From positions 1 through 46,929 of the forward strand of contig JAZNMO010000141.1 of assembly GCA_045579665.1 (NCBI GenBank): a stretch of DNA of 46,929 nt, in the 5' to 3' direction. How positions within the stretch are numbered: the stretch's first letter is position 1; each line of letters opens with the position of its first letter. The position numbers and the translations under genes were made by a program. Below, one piece after another: positions 33,387 to 42,540 of the stretch. The notes under the pieces are model-generated. The model saw only the letters and a program-made list of their open reading frames with translations. It was not told the DNA's origin and ran no database searches. This DNA is from COE1 sp045579665 (GTDB lineage Bacteria > Bacillota > Clostridia > Lachnospirales > Lachnospiraceae).

Positions 33387-35009
33387 TCACGCCCCATATA
33401 TAATTTCTTCTAAAGAAACAATCGGACATTTCACTTTTTGGGAAAGCTTTTCTTTTATTTCATCATAATCATGAATTGCTGTGACTATAACCACATCTAC
33501 ATATTCAAGTTCATCATCAGGCTTTTTAATTTCCAAAATCTCTTTCATACATTCAAAATTTTGATCAATGGCATATTTTACCTTAATAGAAGTATCTTCC
33601 AACTCATCATATAAACAACAGCCAAAATGTCCCATTCCATATATAGCAATGGTCTTCCAATTATTATCCACAAAATATTTTTCTAATGTTTTTCCTTCAT
33701 GATATATTTGTAGCCACTTCTGACTATTATAAAACATTCTCCATGCTTTTCTTTCCTGTCCACAATCTATCCTGCTTGCAACAGTATATTTATCTTTTAA
33801 TAAATTATATTTAGTATCCATCGCATCAAGAATATCTTGTTGTTCCTTATTGCAATCTCGATATTCTTCAATCACTTGTTGATATATTGTGAACATTTTC
33901 TTTGCATAATCCAATGCATTAAAGTTATCGCATGCATAATGTTGTGCATTTTCTAATACACCTTTACCAATCATTTCATATTCTCTAATAGCCCGCTTAA
34001 TTACCCTCGCTAAATCCTCACTATCTCCTTGTTTATATAAATATCCTCTTTCCTCATGTTCGCCGATTATTTCCAACGTTCCACCAGAATTCGCTCCAAT
34101 CACACTGATTCCAGCCAGCATTGCCTCTAGAGTCACCCTTCCTAACGCTTCCATCTTAGATGTTGTAATTGCAAAATGACTTTTCTTACGCATATCAGCT
34201 AAATCTTTCCTATAGGAATGTAAATGAATATTATTATCTAAATTATACTTTTTTATATATCGTTTCATTTCCCATATAAACTGGACACTACCATCACCAA
34301 CAATATGTAAATGCACATTGTTATACCCTTGTTCTAGCAATATACGAAATGCTTTAATTGCATCCCACTGCCCCTTAGCTTTTGTTACTGCACCTGCAAT
34401 AATAACCTGAAATACATTCTTTTCTACTTTTTTGATATCTATTTCTTCCTTAAATCGCTCAATATCCAGACCATCATATAACGGTATTGACTTCAGACCA
34501 TACTTTTGTTCTACAACTCTTTGTACAAAGTGAGAAATAGTTATTACTCTACTAGCAGAATAAAACAATTGTTTTTTTAGGACTGCATCATAAAATGAAC
34601 ATTCAAACTGTTCTTCCATCAATTCACGAATATGCCAAACATGTGGAACATTTGCCATCATTGCTAAAAATGCTCCTACATTACTTGTGCTAGAATTTGT
34701 GTGAATAATCTGAGCATTTATATCTAGCACTATTGGTAGTAATTCTAATGCTGCCTGATAATTACTCACAAAATCCATATTCACTTTTTCTTCACATGTA
34801 GTTCCCATTGGACCATATCCAGTAGAAAATGATACAATTTTATAATCTATATTAAGCTGCTTCAATCTTTCTTCAATTACTCCCCTATCTGGAATAATTA
34901 CAAATGGTTCAGCATATTCTCTAATTCCCTTCAGCATATCAATTAATGATTGTGCTGCCCCTCCTAATGTAGCTTCATTAGAGATGTACATAATCTTTAT
35001 TCTTTTCAT
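33387..35009 (-). CDS. Glycosyltransferase family 4 with C-terminal Rossmann-like module
   Basis: Residues 1-350 form a GT-B fold: an N-terminal MKRIKIMYISNEATLGGAAQSL, VIIAGAVTKAKGQWDAIKA, and the nucleotide-sugar motif MEALGRVTLEAMLAGISVIG followed by ANSGGTLEIIGEHEERGYL (the E-X7-E pair). Residues 440-540 carry the shared module (WLQIYHEGKTLEKYFVDN, TIAIYGMGHFGCCLYDEL, VKYAIDQN). ATG 35009 is chosen because GGAGGTG lies 5-6 bases upstream. It overlaps or abuts the upstream gene. Confidence 0.88.
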   Translation of the reverse strand: MKRIKIMYISNEATLGGAAQSLIDMLKGIREYAEPFVIIPDRGVIEERLKQLNIDYKIVSFSTGYGPMGTTCEEKVNMDFVSNYQAALELLPIVLDINAQIIHTNSSTSNVGAFLAMMANVPHVWHIRELMEEQFECSFYDAVLKKQLFYSASRVITISHFVQRVVEQKYGLKSIPLYDGLDIERFKEEIDIKKVEKNVFQVIIAGAVTKAKGQWDAIKAFRILLEQGYNNVHLHIVGDGSVQFIWEMKRYIKKYNLDNNIHLHSYRKDLADMRKKSHFAITTSKMEALGRVTLEAMLAGISVIGANSGGTLEIIGEHEERGYLYKQGDSEDLARVIKRAIREYEMIGKGVLENAQHYACDNFNALDYAKKMFTIYQQVIEEYRDCNKEQQDILDAMDTKYNLLKDKYTVASRIDCGQERKAWRMFYNSQKWLQIYHEGKTLEKYFVDNNWKTIAIYGMGHFGCCLYDELEDTSIKVKYAIDQNFECMKEILEIKKPDDELEYVDVVIVTAIHDYDEIKEKLSQKVKCPIVSLEEIIYGA

Positions 35010-35032
35010 ATATTCACCTCCATTTGCCTCTA

Positions 35033-35524
35033 TCACAAACTCTTCAAAAAGAGTAAATCTTCCAACAATATTACAGGTATTTCACTCCCCATCTTATCAC
35101 GTATCTCTTCTTCTAACTTCTCATAGTCTGTCACAGCTGTTACAATGACGGCATCAACCTTTTCCAAATCTGATTGTAATTTATAAATCTCCAAATCTTC
35201 CCTATATATTCTTTCTGCATTCATGTCAATGCCATACTTAACAAGAACTCCTGATCCCTTCAGTTCATCTACTAAACAATCACCAAGATAATGCATTCCA
35301 TAAATAGCTATATTTTGGTACCCTTTCTCCAATAAGCAATTCTCTATTTTTTTTCCTGTAAGAATATTTTTTATCCAGCGAATCCCCATTAAATACAATG
35401 TGTAATTCTTTCTTTCTTGCAAATGCATTTTTTCAATCCGTTTACCAAAAGACTTTATCATCTTTATTCCACATAACACATATCCAATAATGCAACCCAA
35501 AATCAACATAACAATACTCTGCAT
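35033..35524 (-). CDS. Membrane-anchored stand-alone Rossmann-like module protein
   Basis: The 163-residue protein starts with a hydrophobic segment (MQSIVMLILGCIIGYVLCGI), a short basic stretch and then the complete module seen in its neighbours: WIKNILTGKKIENCLLEKGY, NIAIYGMHYLGDCLVDEL, VKYGIDMNAERI, DAVIVTAVTDYEKLEEEI. It lacks any glycosyltransferase domain. ATG 35524 is chosen from GAGGGGG 6 bases upstream; a longer ORF from 35566 would overlap the preceding gene by 25 bases. Role unknown; it could anchor the module-bearing enzymes at the membrane. Confidence 0.75.
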   Translation of the reverse strand: MQSIVMLILGCIIGYVLCGIKMIKSFGKRIEKMHLQERKNYTLYLMGIRWIKNILTGKKIENCLLEKGYQNIAIYGMHYLGDCLVDELKGSGVLVKYGIDMNAERIYREDLEIYKLQSDLEKVDAVIVTAVTDYEKLEEEIRDKMGSEIPVILLEDLLFLKSL

Positions 35525-35541
35525 CAAACTCCCCCTCACAA

Positions 35542-36441
35542 CTACTTTTTCCACTTCTTTATACACTTTAATGTCGATTTTATACCTATCATTTTAAGCA
35601 AATACGGTATTGTCAGTATTAGTTCATGCGGGGACACTATTGAATCAACATAAGCTTGCGTATACATTTCTATTCTATACGTATAATTCAATTTCACAGT
35701 AATGCACTTTTTGATTTGTTCTATCAATCTTATATGGTCTTCAAATATCTTTTTCCTATTTCTACTGCTATTATACGATACTGCTCCTTTTACACGTTCT
35801 GTTCTATATACTCCTAAAATCTTATCAGTTCTATATACCGGTCCATGTAACAATATATACAAAGCAATTGTCAAATCACCAATTTGGGGACTAATTATAT
35901 GAAAACGATAGTCATATTTATTATCATGAAAAAAATTACGAAACAAAGTCGCAGTCAAATCAAAATTTTTACCATACAAGAAATCATCCATCATGATTAG
36001 CTGATTACATTCTCCGGCAGTTGCATTGATTGTGGAATAATCCATTTTTTCTGACCAAACTATTCTTCTCCCACTTACTGCTGAATACTCTTTATGTGTC
36101 TCCATAATATCGACCAATGTCTGCAATCCATCCGCACCAATCCAATGATCATCGCCTTCACACAAATACAAATATTTCCCTTTTGCTTCTTGTATAGCAT
36201 CATATCCATTCGTACATCCACCACCTGTATTCCTTTCCCGTAACCTTAACTTTACATGCTCAATATTGCTATAGTTTTCTAATAGAATTTGTTGTGTCAA
36301 ATCTGTTGACGCATCATCACATATTACTAATTCATATCGAAATTTCATTTCCTGATTAAGGATTGAATCCACTGCTTGCTTAATATACTTTTCATGATTA
36401 TAGGTTGTCATACATATCGAAACCAAGATTTCATCCGTCAC
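35542..36441 (-). CDS. Glycosyltransferase family 2
   Basis: The 299-residue protein has a GT-A domain: ILVSICMTTYNHEKYIKQAV, LVICDDASTDLTQQIL, RERNTGGGCTNGYDAI and LCEGDDHWIG. It lacks the module carried by the neighbouring transferases. Start chosen at GTG 36441, because GAGGGGG lies 6 bases upstream; the ORF could open at a TTG (36456) inside the preceding gene's stop. The C-terminal 60 residues are basic and aromatic, as in membrane-associated GT2s. Confidence 0.85.
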   Translation of the reverse strand: MTDEILVSICMTTYNHEKYIKQAVDSILNQEMKFRYELVICDDASTDLTQQILLENYSNIEHVKLRLRERNTGGGCTNGYDAIQEAKGKYLYLCEGDDHWIGADGLQTLVDIMETHKEYSAVSGRRIVWSEKMDYSTINATAGECNQLIMMDDFLYGKNFDLTATLFRNFFHDNKYDYRFHIISPQIGDLTIALYILLHGPVYRTDKILGVYRTERVKGAVSYNSSRNRKKIFEDHIRLIEQIKKCITVKLNYTYRIEMYTQAYVDSIVSPHELILTIPYLLKMIGIKSTLKCIKKWKK

Positions 36442-36452
36442 TTTTATCCCCC

Positions 36453-37496
36453 TCAAATATTAACAAGCAAACTCTCCAAATTCATAGTTTGTTCTTGTAA
36501 TATATATTTTTGCTTAGCCCATAATTGAATACGTTCTTTTTCACTTGGATATTTTGGTTTTATCCATTCTTCTACACCTGTTTTCTTATCGACCTTCAAC
36601 AAATAATTTCCCAGACGCATTGCTACGTAATACGAATCTGCATCTTCACTATATTCATAATATTTAGCCCATCCCCTCACATTCTTGTAACAAAAATCTT
36701 CTGGATAAGCCTCATATCTCTTACAGTTCTGTCTATCCCTATTTATCACATATATATTCTCCCCTAGAGATGGCAATAAGTAAACATTCTCCTCAGTAAC
36801 CAAACTCTTTACAAAATACCCTTCCTCATGCATATCAAGTATACATTGTTTCTCTTTATTCTTTTCCCAGCTAATAGCAGCCCCCTCATTATCAATCAAC
36901 AACAAACCTTCCTTCAAGCAAGCAATATCTATATATTCTTTATCGCTGTTGTCTGCATCATATACCTCGACTTCGTTTAACTCCAAATCAAATGAATATA
37001 ATTTATTTTTTCCTTCTAACCATATAATATTTCCATCTCTACATCCACTGGTGAAATACTTTCCATCCTCTGCCTTCTCCACACCATCATACAACTTGGA
37101 TTCATATGTCACCTCTGCAGTATCTATATCTATTTTAACCAGGCTATTTCCATAAGATGGGACCAAATAAATATGGTTTTCCCACAATGTCAAAAGAGCA
37201 ACATTCCCCCATTTCTCATATTGGTAGTCGAGGACAATGCATGAACAAGTGTTGGTTAATAAATCAAGCTGCATAAGCTTACTCCCACTCATTTCCGTAC
37301 CATAAAATTTATCTCCAACCACTATACATTTATCAATACCGCCTGATAAAATATTCTGAGAATAATTCATTATGTCTGTGACATATTCAACCTGTCCATT
37401 ATGTATATTCATTTTCCCCATCACATGATCAAATGCTTGTTGAAAATATAAGTAATCTCCATATAAAGCACATGAATTAAATATCATATTATCCAT
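36453..37496 (-). CDS. Cytoplasmic beta-propeller-like protein of unknown function
   Basis: The 347 residues contain five to seven beta-rich repeats with recurring blade-like patterns such as NSCALYGDYLYFQ, CIVVGDKFYGTEMSGSKLMQL, LTLWENHIYLVPSYGNSLVKI, NVYLLPSLGENIYVI and YYVAMRLGNYLLKVDKKTG. These fit a PQQ/YVTN-type propeller. There is no signal peptide or TM segment. It sits between a GT2 and the adenylation gene, so it probably serves glycan synthesis; I know no matching characterised family. Confidence 0.55.
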   Translation of the reverse strand: MDNMIFNSCALYGDYLYFQQAFDHVMGKMNIHNGQVEYVTDIMNYSQNILSGGIDKCIVVGDKFYGTEMSGSKLMQLDLLTNTCSCIVLDYQYEKWGNVALLTLWENHIYLVPSYGNSLVKIDIDTAEVTYESKLYDGVEKAEDGKYFTSGCRDGNIIWLEGKNKLYSFDLELNEVEVYDADNSDKEYIDIACLKEGLLLIDNEGAAISWEKNKEKQCILDMHEEGYFVKSLVTEENVYLLPSLGENIYVINRDRQNCKRYEAYPEDFCYKNVRGWAKYYEYSEDADSYYVAMRLGNYLLKVDKKTGVEEWIKPKYPSEKERIQLWAKQKYILQEQTMNLESLLVNI

Positions 37497-37575
37497 CTTT
37501 TCTTACCTTATCATATTTTATATTGTAATAATTAACCCCTCATACATATCCAAATACTTTTCTCAATACTATACG

Positions 37576-39114
37576 TTATCTTGCGCATTCATTTTTGAGC
37601 CTATTTCGATCTATTTTCCCATTTGCATTCTTAGGCAAAGCTTCAAGAATACTAAAATCATTCGGTATCATATATTGCGGCAAATACTTCTTTAGTTCTG
37701 TTCTCAAATAATCTTTTTCCAAATCTCCTTCTATCGCTACATAAGCAATTATCTTTGAAAAATTATTCTTTGAAACTGTATGTATAACCGCACATTCTTT
37801 TATACCTTCTATTCTAATCAACGATGCTTCTATTTCCTCTAATTCTATCCGATATCCCATATGCTTAATCTGATTATCTACTCTGCCTCGAAAATATAAT
37901 TTCTCATCTATTAACTCTACCAAATCTCCCGTCCGATACATTCTAACTTCATAATTATTCTGCCCACCATATCGAACAAATGACTTTTGAGTTCGCTCAA
38001 TGTCATTATAATATCCTAATGCTAACTGATCCCCTATAAGGCAGAGTTCTCCCTTACTTGCATGCTCATCATCGTCATCAAGTATTACATAATCAAAATT
38101 AGGAGCTATCTGTCCTAATGGCGCTAGTCCTTCTGCTAACATATCTTCCTCTGTTATCTTATAAGCCGAACAGATACATGTCCCTTCTGTAGGTCCATAT
38201 ACATTGAAAAACTCTGCCTGTTCTGAATAAATTCCATATAACTTCCTTAATAATTCTTTCGGATAACCTTCACCACCAAATGAAAAAATACGAATATATT
38301 TCAATATATCTTTTGACAGTAATTTCAAATTAGTAAGATATACTAACATAGAAGGAACACTAAACCAAATGGTACACTTTTTCTCATCTAGAATACGTAA
38401 CATCTCTTTCGGTTGTTCTAATATATCCTTTGGAATTGCAACCATTGCAATCCCATTAAATACCGAACAGTAAAAATCAAATACTGAATTATCAAAATAA
38501 ATAGGATTAACATTTGTCATAATGTCATTTTCACAAAGATGATATGTCTCTTTTCCCCATTTTATAAAATTAAGGAGACTTCTATGACTGATTACAACTC
38601 CTTTAGGTACTCCTGTCGAACCAGACGTAAACATGATATACGCCGGAGAATTTGCTGAAACCAAACGAACACTTTCATTATCCAAAGTCTCCTCCATAGA
38701 CTGTATTTGGCTTTCAAATCCCATATCCATATCTAGATAGGGAACATCCATTTCCAAACACAATTCACTAATATCTAAATTGAATCGATCAGCAAAACAC
38801 ATTCTAGGACAAGATGTTCTAAATATTTTCCGTATTCTTTCAATAGGATTAGTATAATCAAAGTTTGTATATATTACTCCTAGCTTCAGACATGCTATCA
38901 TAGTAGCAAATCCATACTTTGACTTATTATTTTGTATTGCTATTACATCTCCCCTTGTTATCTTTCGAAATCGCAAATAATTTGCAATCTTATTTGATAA
39001 TGAATCCAGTTCAGAAAATGTTATTTTCTCAAAATCCGAAATATAAATTGCCACCTTATCCTTATTTTCTTTAACAACACTAGCAAAACTTAATCCTAAA
39101 TTATATGTATACAT
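37576..39114 (-). CDS. Stand-alone amino-acid adenylation enzyme (NRPS A-domain)
   Basis: The 512-residue protein has all adenylation cores: A3 FTSGSTGVPKG (162-172), A4 PIYFDNSVFDFY with Asp208, A5 NVYGPTEGTC (304-313), A7 YRTGD (393-397), A8 GRVDNQIKHMGYRIE and the A10 lysine in PKNANGKIDR (Lys500). Asp208 is at the position that holds the amino group of alpha-amino acids in NRPS A-domains. There is no condensation or thioesterase domain. It should activate an amino acid and load it on the separate carrier protein encoded at 41609-41839. The amino acid cannot be read with certainty. Confidence 0.88.
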   Translation of the reverse strand: MYTYNLGLSFASVVKENKDKVAIYISDFEKITFSELDSLSNKIANYLRFRKITRGDVIAIQNNKSKYGFATMIACLKLGVIYTNFDYTNPIERIRKIFRTSCPRMCFADRFNLDISELCLEMDVPYLDMDMGFESQIQSMEETLDNESVRLVSANSPAYIMFTSGSTGVPKGVVISHRSLLNFIKWGKETYHLCENDIMTNVNPIYFDNSVFDFYCSVFNGIAMVAIPKDILEQPKEMLRILDEKKCTIWFSVPSMLVYLTNLKLLSKDILKYIRIFSFGGEGYPKELLRKLYGIYSEQAEFFNVYGPTEGTCICSAYKITEEDMLAEGLAPLGQIAPNFDYVILDDDDEHASKGELCLIGDQLALGYYNDIERTQKSFVRYGGQNNYEVRMYRTGDLVELIDEKLYFRGRVDNQIKHMGYRIELEEIEASLIRIEGIKECAVIHTVSKNNFSKIIAYVAIEGDLEKDYLRTELKKYLPQYMIPNDFSILEALPKNANGKIDRNRLKNECAR

Positions 39115-39160
39115 CTCTCGTTTCCGCCTTAATATTCTCCATTTTTTCTTGCGGTATATT

Positions 39161-40093
39161 CTAATCCTCTACCAATTCTGCATACCCAAAACCGCTTTGT
39201 CCAAATCCATTCCCATTATAAAACATATATATTTTATTCTTAGCTTTAACAACATATGGATATGCTGTCATTTTCGAATCCCAACCTTCTGTTGATTTCA
39301 CTATACCTGCTTTTGAATCGTCTCTAGTCCAATAAACTAAATCATCTGAATATGCATATCCAATCGAATACGAATTGATACCGTTTCTATAATCATTGAC
39401 TCCACGGTAACAAAACCACATATGATATCTATTATTTAGTTCAATAATTGTGGGTCTAGTTGTAGCTTCATCCACACTCTTTTCACTAAATATCGGCTTT
39501 CCGTTTCTATTTTCCCAATTAACTAAATCTTTTGAATATGCAGATACAATGTTGTAAGTACTCTCCAACTTTCCATCTATCTCACACCACTTTGTACCAT
39601 TTGCATAAAACCCATAGTATACATCATCCTTTTTATACGCAAATAATCCAGTTGCTGATAAAATCTCCGTTCGCGTTCTATCTAAAATTGGACCTTTAAA
39701 ACACTTTTCAAAAGACAAACCTTCATCTTTACTTACTGCCAACCCCTGCCAATTACTATATGGGATACTTGTTCTTCTACTCCATCCCACATATGTCATA
39801 TATATTTTATCATCTACTCTTTCAACCCAATTAGGCATAACACCATGTTCATCAAACTCACCTTGATTTCCAGGGGTCATAACTGGCTTATCATATATTT
39901 TAATAATATTCTTTGGATTTTCTATATCTACATCCATCATAGCAATATAACTCTCGCCAACGTGCGGTCTTGTAGCAAAGTATATCCTCATCCTATCTTC
40001 TAAAACAAGCACTGTAGGAATTTGAGCATGACTACATATCCACCCATATTCATTAATTGGTTCGTAAATTAATCCTTTTTTTTCCCACTTCAA
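39161..40093 (-). CDS. GH43/GH130-like five-bladed propeller protein
   Basis: The 310 residues show repeated blade patterns of the GH43/GH32/GH130 superfamily: ILVLEDRMRIYFATRP, GQGLAVSKDEGLSF-like (GLAVSKDEGLSFEKCF), GLFAYKKDDVYYGFYANG, HMWFCYRGVNDYR and KNKIYMFYNGNGFGQSGFG. No signal peptide is seen, so it acts inside the cell. The start is TTG (40091-40093) after GGAGG with a 9-base gap, followed by MKWEKKG. Within a biosynthetic locus it may be a phosphorylase-like or sugar-binding enzyme; activity is unproven. Confidence 0.7.
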   Translation of the reverse strand: MKWEKKGLIYEPINEYGWICSHAQIPTVLVLEDRMRIYFATRPHVGESYIAMMDVDIENPKNIIKIYDKPVMTPGNQGEFDEHGVMPNWVERVDDKIYMTYVGWSRRTSIPYSNWQGLAVSKDEGLSFEKCFKGPILDRTRTEILSATGLFAYKKDDVYYGFYANGTKWCEIDGKLESTYNIVSAYSKDLVNWENRNGKPIFSEKSVDEATTRPTIIELNNRYHMWFCYRGVNDYRNGINSYSIGYAYSDDLVYWTRDDSKAGIVKSTEGWDSKMTAYPYVVKAKNKIYMFYNGNGFGQSGFGYAELVED

Positions 40094-40149
40094 GATCCCC
40101 TTCCTCCTTACCTAAATTTTTATTTCTTTCCCTATTTTGTTCCATTTTT

Positions 40150-40911
40150 CTATTTAATTTCATTTATATTATAAAATAAATATTCATTAGCTACTTTAAA
40201 TCCACACTTTCTTATAGCTTTAATGGATGATATATTATTAGAATATATATCTGCATCCGGCTTTTTTCCTTCGCGAAAGCATTTTTTTGAAAATGCACAA
40301 ACTAATGCGCTTCCAATCCCTTGATTTCTATATTTTTCATCAACACAATAGTCAATTTCATATCTTTTCCCATCAAATCCCGCACCATAAATCAGCCCTA
40401 CAATTTCATCATTAACCAAAGCCATGTACGGAATAGCTTTTTCGCAAAACTCTTCTTTCCCGCTATAATATCTGCTATCTAAATCTAAACCGAACGCATC
40501 TACATAATTTGTTTCTGTCATTGGGCAGATATGAAATTTATTACTAGCACCGTTCTCACAATCCACCAATTCTTTTTCTCCAATTACAAAGTGCGTTCTT
40601 TTTGCTTCTTGTGCAAATTCTAGTCCTTTCACATATTCCTGCAAATGTCCCTTAGGATTGTACAACCTTAATTTCATTCTACTTCTACTACTTATCTTTT
40701 CTCTAATTATTGATTCGAAAAAATCCGAATTCCATTCCGTATACAATTCCTGACAAAACCCAAATTTATTGATAACAAATACGTGTTTCGGATTTTGCTC
40801 ATCATCACATAAAATAGTTCCTTCGGAATTACCCTCTATCACAGAACCTATAATCGGAAATATAATCTCTTGTTTATCATACATTCTTCTTATTTCAGTT
40901 CTATTAATCAT
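40150..40911 (-). CDS. GNAT-family acetyltransferase
   Basis: The C-terminal half (about 120-253) has GNAT motifs: LIYGAGFDGKRYEIDYCV, then the acetyl-CoA motif KYRNQGIGSALVCAF and NNISSIKAIRKCGFKVANE. The N-terminal 120 residues (EGTILCDDEQNPKHVFVINKFG and onward) are of uncertain fold. It starts 3 bases after the SDR stop codon, so the two are coupled. It may N-acetylate an amino acid or amino sugar of the pathway. Confidence 0.8.
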   Translation of the reverse strand: MINRTEIRRMYDKQEIIFPIIGSVIEGNSEGTILCDDEQNPKHVFVINKFGFCQELYTEWNSDFFESIIREKISSRSRMKLRLYNPKGHLQEYVKGLEFAQEAKRTHFVIGEKELVDCENGASNKFHICPMTETNYVDAFGLDLDSRYYSGKEEFCEKAIPYMALVNDEIVGLIYGAGFDGKRYEIDYCVDEKYRNQGIGSALVCAFSKKCFREGKKPDADIYSNNISSIKAIRKCGFKVANEYLFYNINEIK

Positions 40912-40914
40912 GCT

Positions 40915-41619
40915 CTATAACGTCAAACCTCCATCTATCTGAATAACGGTTCCATTAATATATTCATTTTCAATAATATATTCTACAGTAGAAGTTATAT
41001 CTTCTAGTTTTCCTAGCTTACGCAAAGGCGTATTCTTTTTCCAATAATCTATCATACTCTCCGATAATGAATTTCTAGTAGAAGTCGTTTCAATAAATCC
41101 TGGTGCTATTGCACAAGCTCTTATTTTGAACATTCCAAGTTCTTTTGCCAACACCTTAGTAAATGCTTCAACTCCTGCTTTGGCTGCTGAATACGCCGCC
41201 TGTCCCATATTTCCCTGAGCAGAAATCGAACTAAAATTAATAATCACTCCTTTGGTTCTGCTCTCTGTCATTTTCTTTGCCACACAGCTACACATAAGAA
41301 AGCAACTATTAAGATTATTATTAATAATACGATTCCAGCTAGCTTTACTATGCTTTTCCTTTTTCATCACATTTATTATTGGTTCAGAATATATCTCACC
41401 TGCGCAATTAATCAGTACATCTACCTTTTCAATCTGTTCCAAAGCTTGCAAAATACTATCTTCATCCGTAACATCAACTTCATATGTATTCTCTAACTCA
41501 CTTTCCATGCGATCAAATACAATCACCTTCGCACCTTTGTTCTTCAATGCAGCTGCAATACCTTGTCCTAAACTGCCCAAGCCACCAGTGACTAACACAA
41601 CCTTACCTTTAATTTCCAT
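40915..41619 (-). CDS. SDR-family oxidoreductase (FabG-like)
   Basis: The 234 residues include the cofactor motif VTGGLGSLGQGIA, NCAG (about 71-74), the catalytic triad Ser130/131, Tyr143 and Lys147 (INFSSISAQGNMGQAAYSAAKAG), and the terminal GTVIQIDGGLTL. It reduces or oxidises an NAD(P)-dependent substrate, possibly carrier-bound, since its start overlaps the carrier protein gene by 11 bases. A role like PtmA-type sugar SDRs is equally possible. Confidence 0.88.
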   Translation of the reverse strand: MEIKGKVVLVTGGLGSLGQGIAAALKNKGAKVIVFDRMESELENTYEVDVTDEDSILQALEQIEKVDVLINCAGEIYSEPIINVMKKEKHSKASWNRIINNNLNSCFLMCSCVAKKMTESRTKGVIINFSSISAQGNMGQAAYSAAKAGVEAFTKVLAKELGMFKIRACAIAPGFIETTSTRNSLSESMIDYWKKNTPLRKLGKLEDITSTVEYIIENEYINGTVIQIDGGLTL

Positions 41620-41839
41620 TTATCTTTTCCTCTACTATTCTTTCTATCTTTCCAATATCTGTCATCTCCATTATCTCATCCGCTGTAAATTCTATATCTA
41701 ATTCATTTTCTAGGTTTGCTATCAGTTCCATATGCGTCAAGCTATCCCATGAATCAATATCTTTCATATTCAACTGAGAATTCAAATCATTCTCTTTTAC
41801 ACGAAATGTTTCTGCAATTATTTTCCTTACCTTTTCCAT
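41609..41839 (-). CDS. Acyl/peptidyl carrier protein
   Basis: The 76-residue protein has the phosphopantetheine site DSWDSLTHMEL with Ser33, and flanking acidic helices. AGGGGGG lies 9 bases before the ATG. Located in a locus with a stand-alone adenylation enzyme, it is most simply the carrier for the activated amino acid. A phosphopantetheinyl transferase is not in the window and must be supplied elsewhere. Confidence 0.9.
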   Translation of the reverse strand: MEKVRKIIAETFRVKENDLNSQLNMKDIDSWDSLTHMELIANLENELDIEFTADEIMEMTDIGKIERIVEEKINGN

Positions 41840-41853
41840 CTCTTTTTACCCCC

Positions 41854-42540
41854 CTAATCAAATTTAAATAACCTCATAAATTGTTCTGTATTCAGTCTAT
41901 ATTTGGGTGTATCAGCCACAATATAGACTGCATCATCTTCTGTATTCTTTGTAACCACTGCTGTAGTTCCAATAAAATTATTCATTCCCACAGATACATT
42001 GTGACCTATTGTACTATTGATTCCCAAAAAACAGTTATTACCAACTGTTGTATTGCCTCCTATTACAGTTCCCGATGTTATCCATGCATTATCCTCAACC
42101 GTCACATGATGTGACACCGTCGCATTATTATAAATATAAACATTAGCACCTATTTTCGAATACGGTCCTACTGTCACATTATTTAGAATAACTGTATTCT
42201 CTCCTATCTCTACATCCAAAGGCACATCCGCTTTTGAATGTATGTAACTAATCAAATGATATCCTTTTTCTTTTGCCTCATGACATTTCTGAGCACGCAC
42301 CTTATTCATCTGATGATACCCCATTGCCACAAGCATATTATAGTTTTCAGGCGAGTATATATTCTCAACCTCATCAAAGCGAACTACTGGAAGACCAAAT
42401 TTCCGTTCATCCTTCATATACTCTTTATCAACACAGAAGGCTATCGGATTCCATTTTGCATTTATATCACTTTTCATACTGCTGTATATAATTTCTGCAA
42501 CCTTACTTGTTCCAAATATTATAATATCTTGTTTACTCAT
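41854..42540 (-). CDS. NeuD/PglD-type sugar acetyltransferase
   Basis: The 228-residue protein has an N-terminal Rossmann-like domain (DIIIFGTSKVAEIIYSS, and LLVAMGYHQMNK-like NMLVAMGYHQMN) and a left-handed beta-helix of hexapeptide repeats (about 100-205: GENTVILNNVTVGPYSKIGANV, NNATVSHHVTVEDNAWI). His144/145 is placed like the catalytic histidine of PglD and NeuD. It most likely N- or O-acylates an amino sugar. Its start overlaps the end of the upstream WbqC gene by 8 bases. Confidence 0.87.
   Translation of the reverse strand: MSKQDIIIFGTSKVAEIIYSSMKSDINAKWNPIAFCVDKEYMKDERKFGLPVVRFDEVENIYSPENYNMLVAMGYHQMNKVRAQKCHEAKEKGYHLISYIHSKADVPLDVEIGENTVILNNVTVGPYSKIGANVYIYNNATVSHHVTVEDNAWITSGTVIGGNTTVGNNCFLGINSTIGHNVSVGMNNFIGTTAVVTKNTEDDAVYIVADTPKYRLNTEQFMRLFKFD

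Noticed and set aside
37576..39114. Reading a specific amino acid from the adenylation-domain code
   Set aside because: Only part of the specificity code can be placed by eye (Asp, Asn, Phe at the first positions, then uncertain), so naming glycine or alanine would be a guess.
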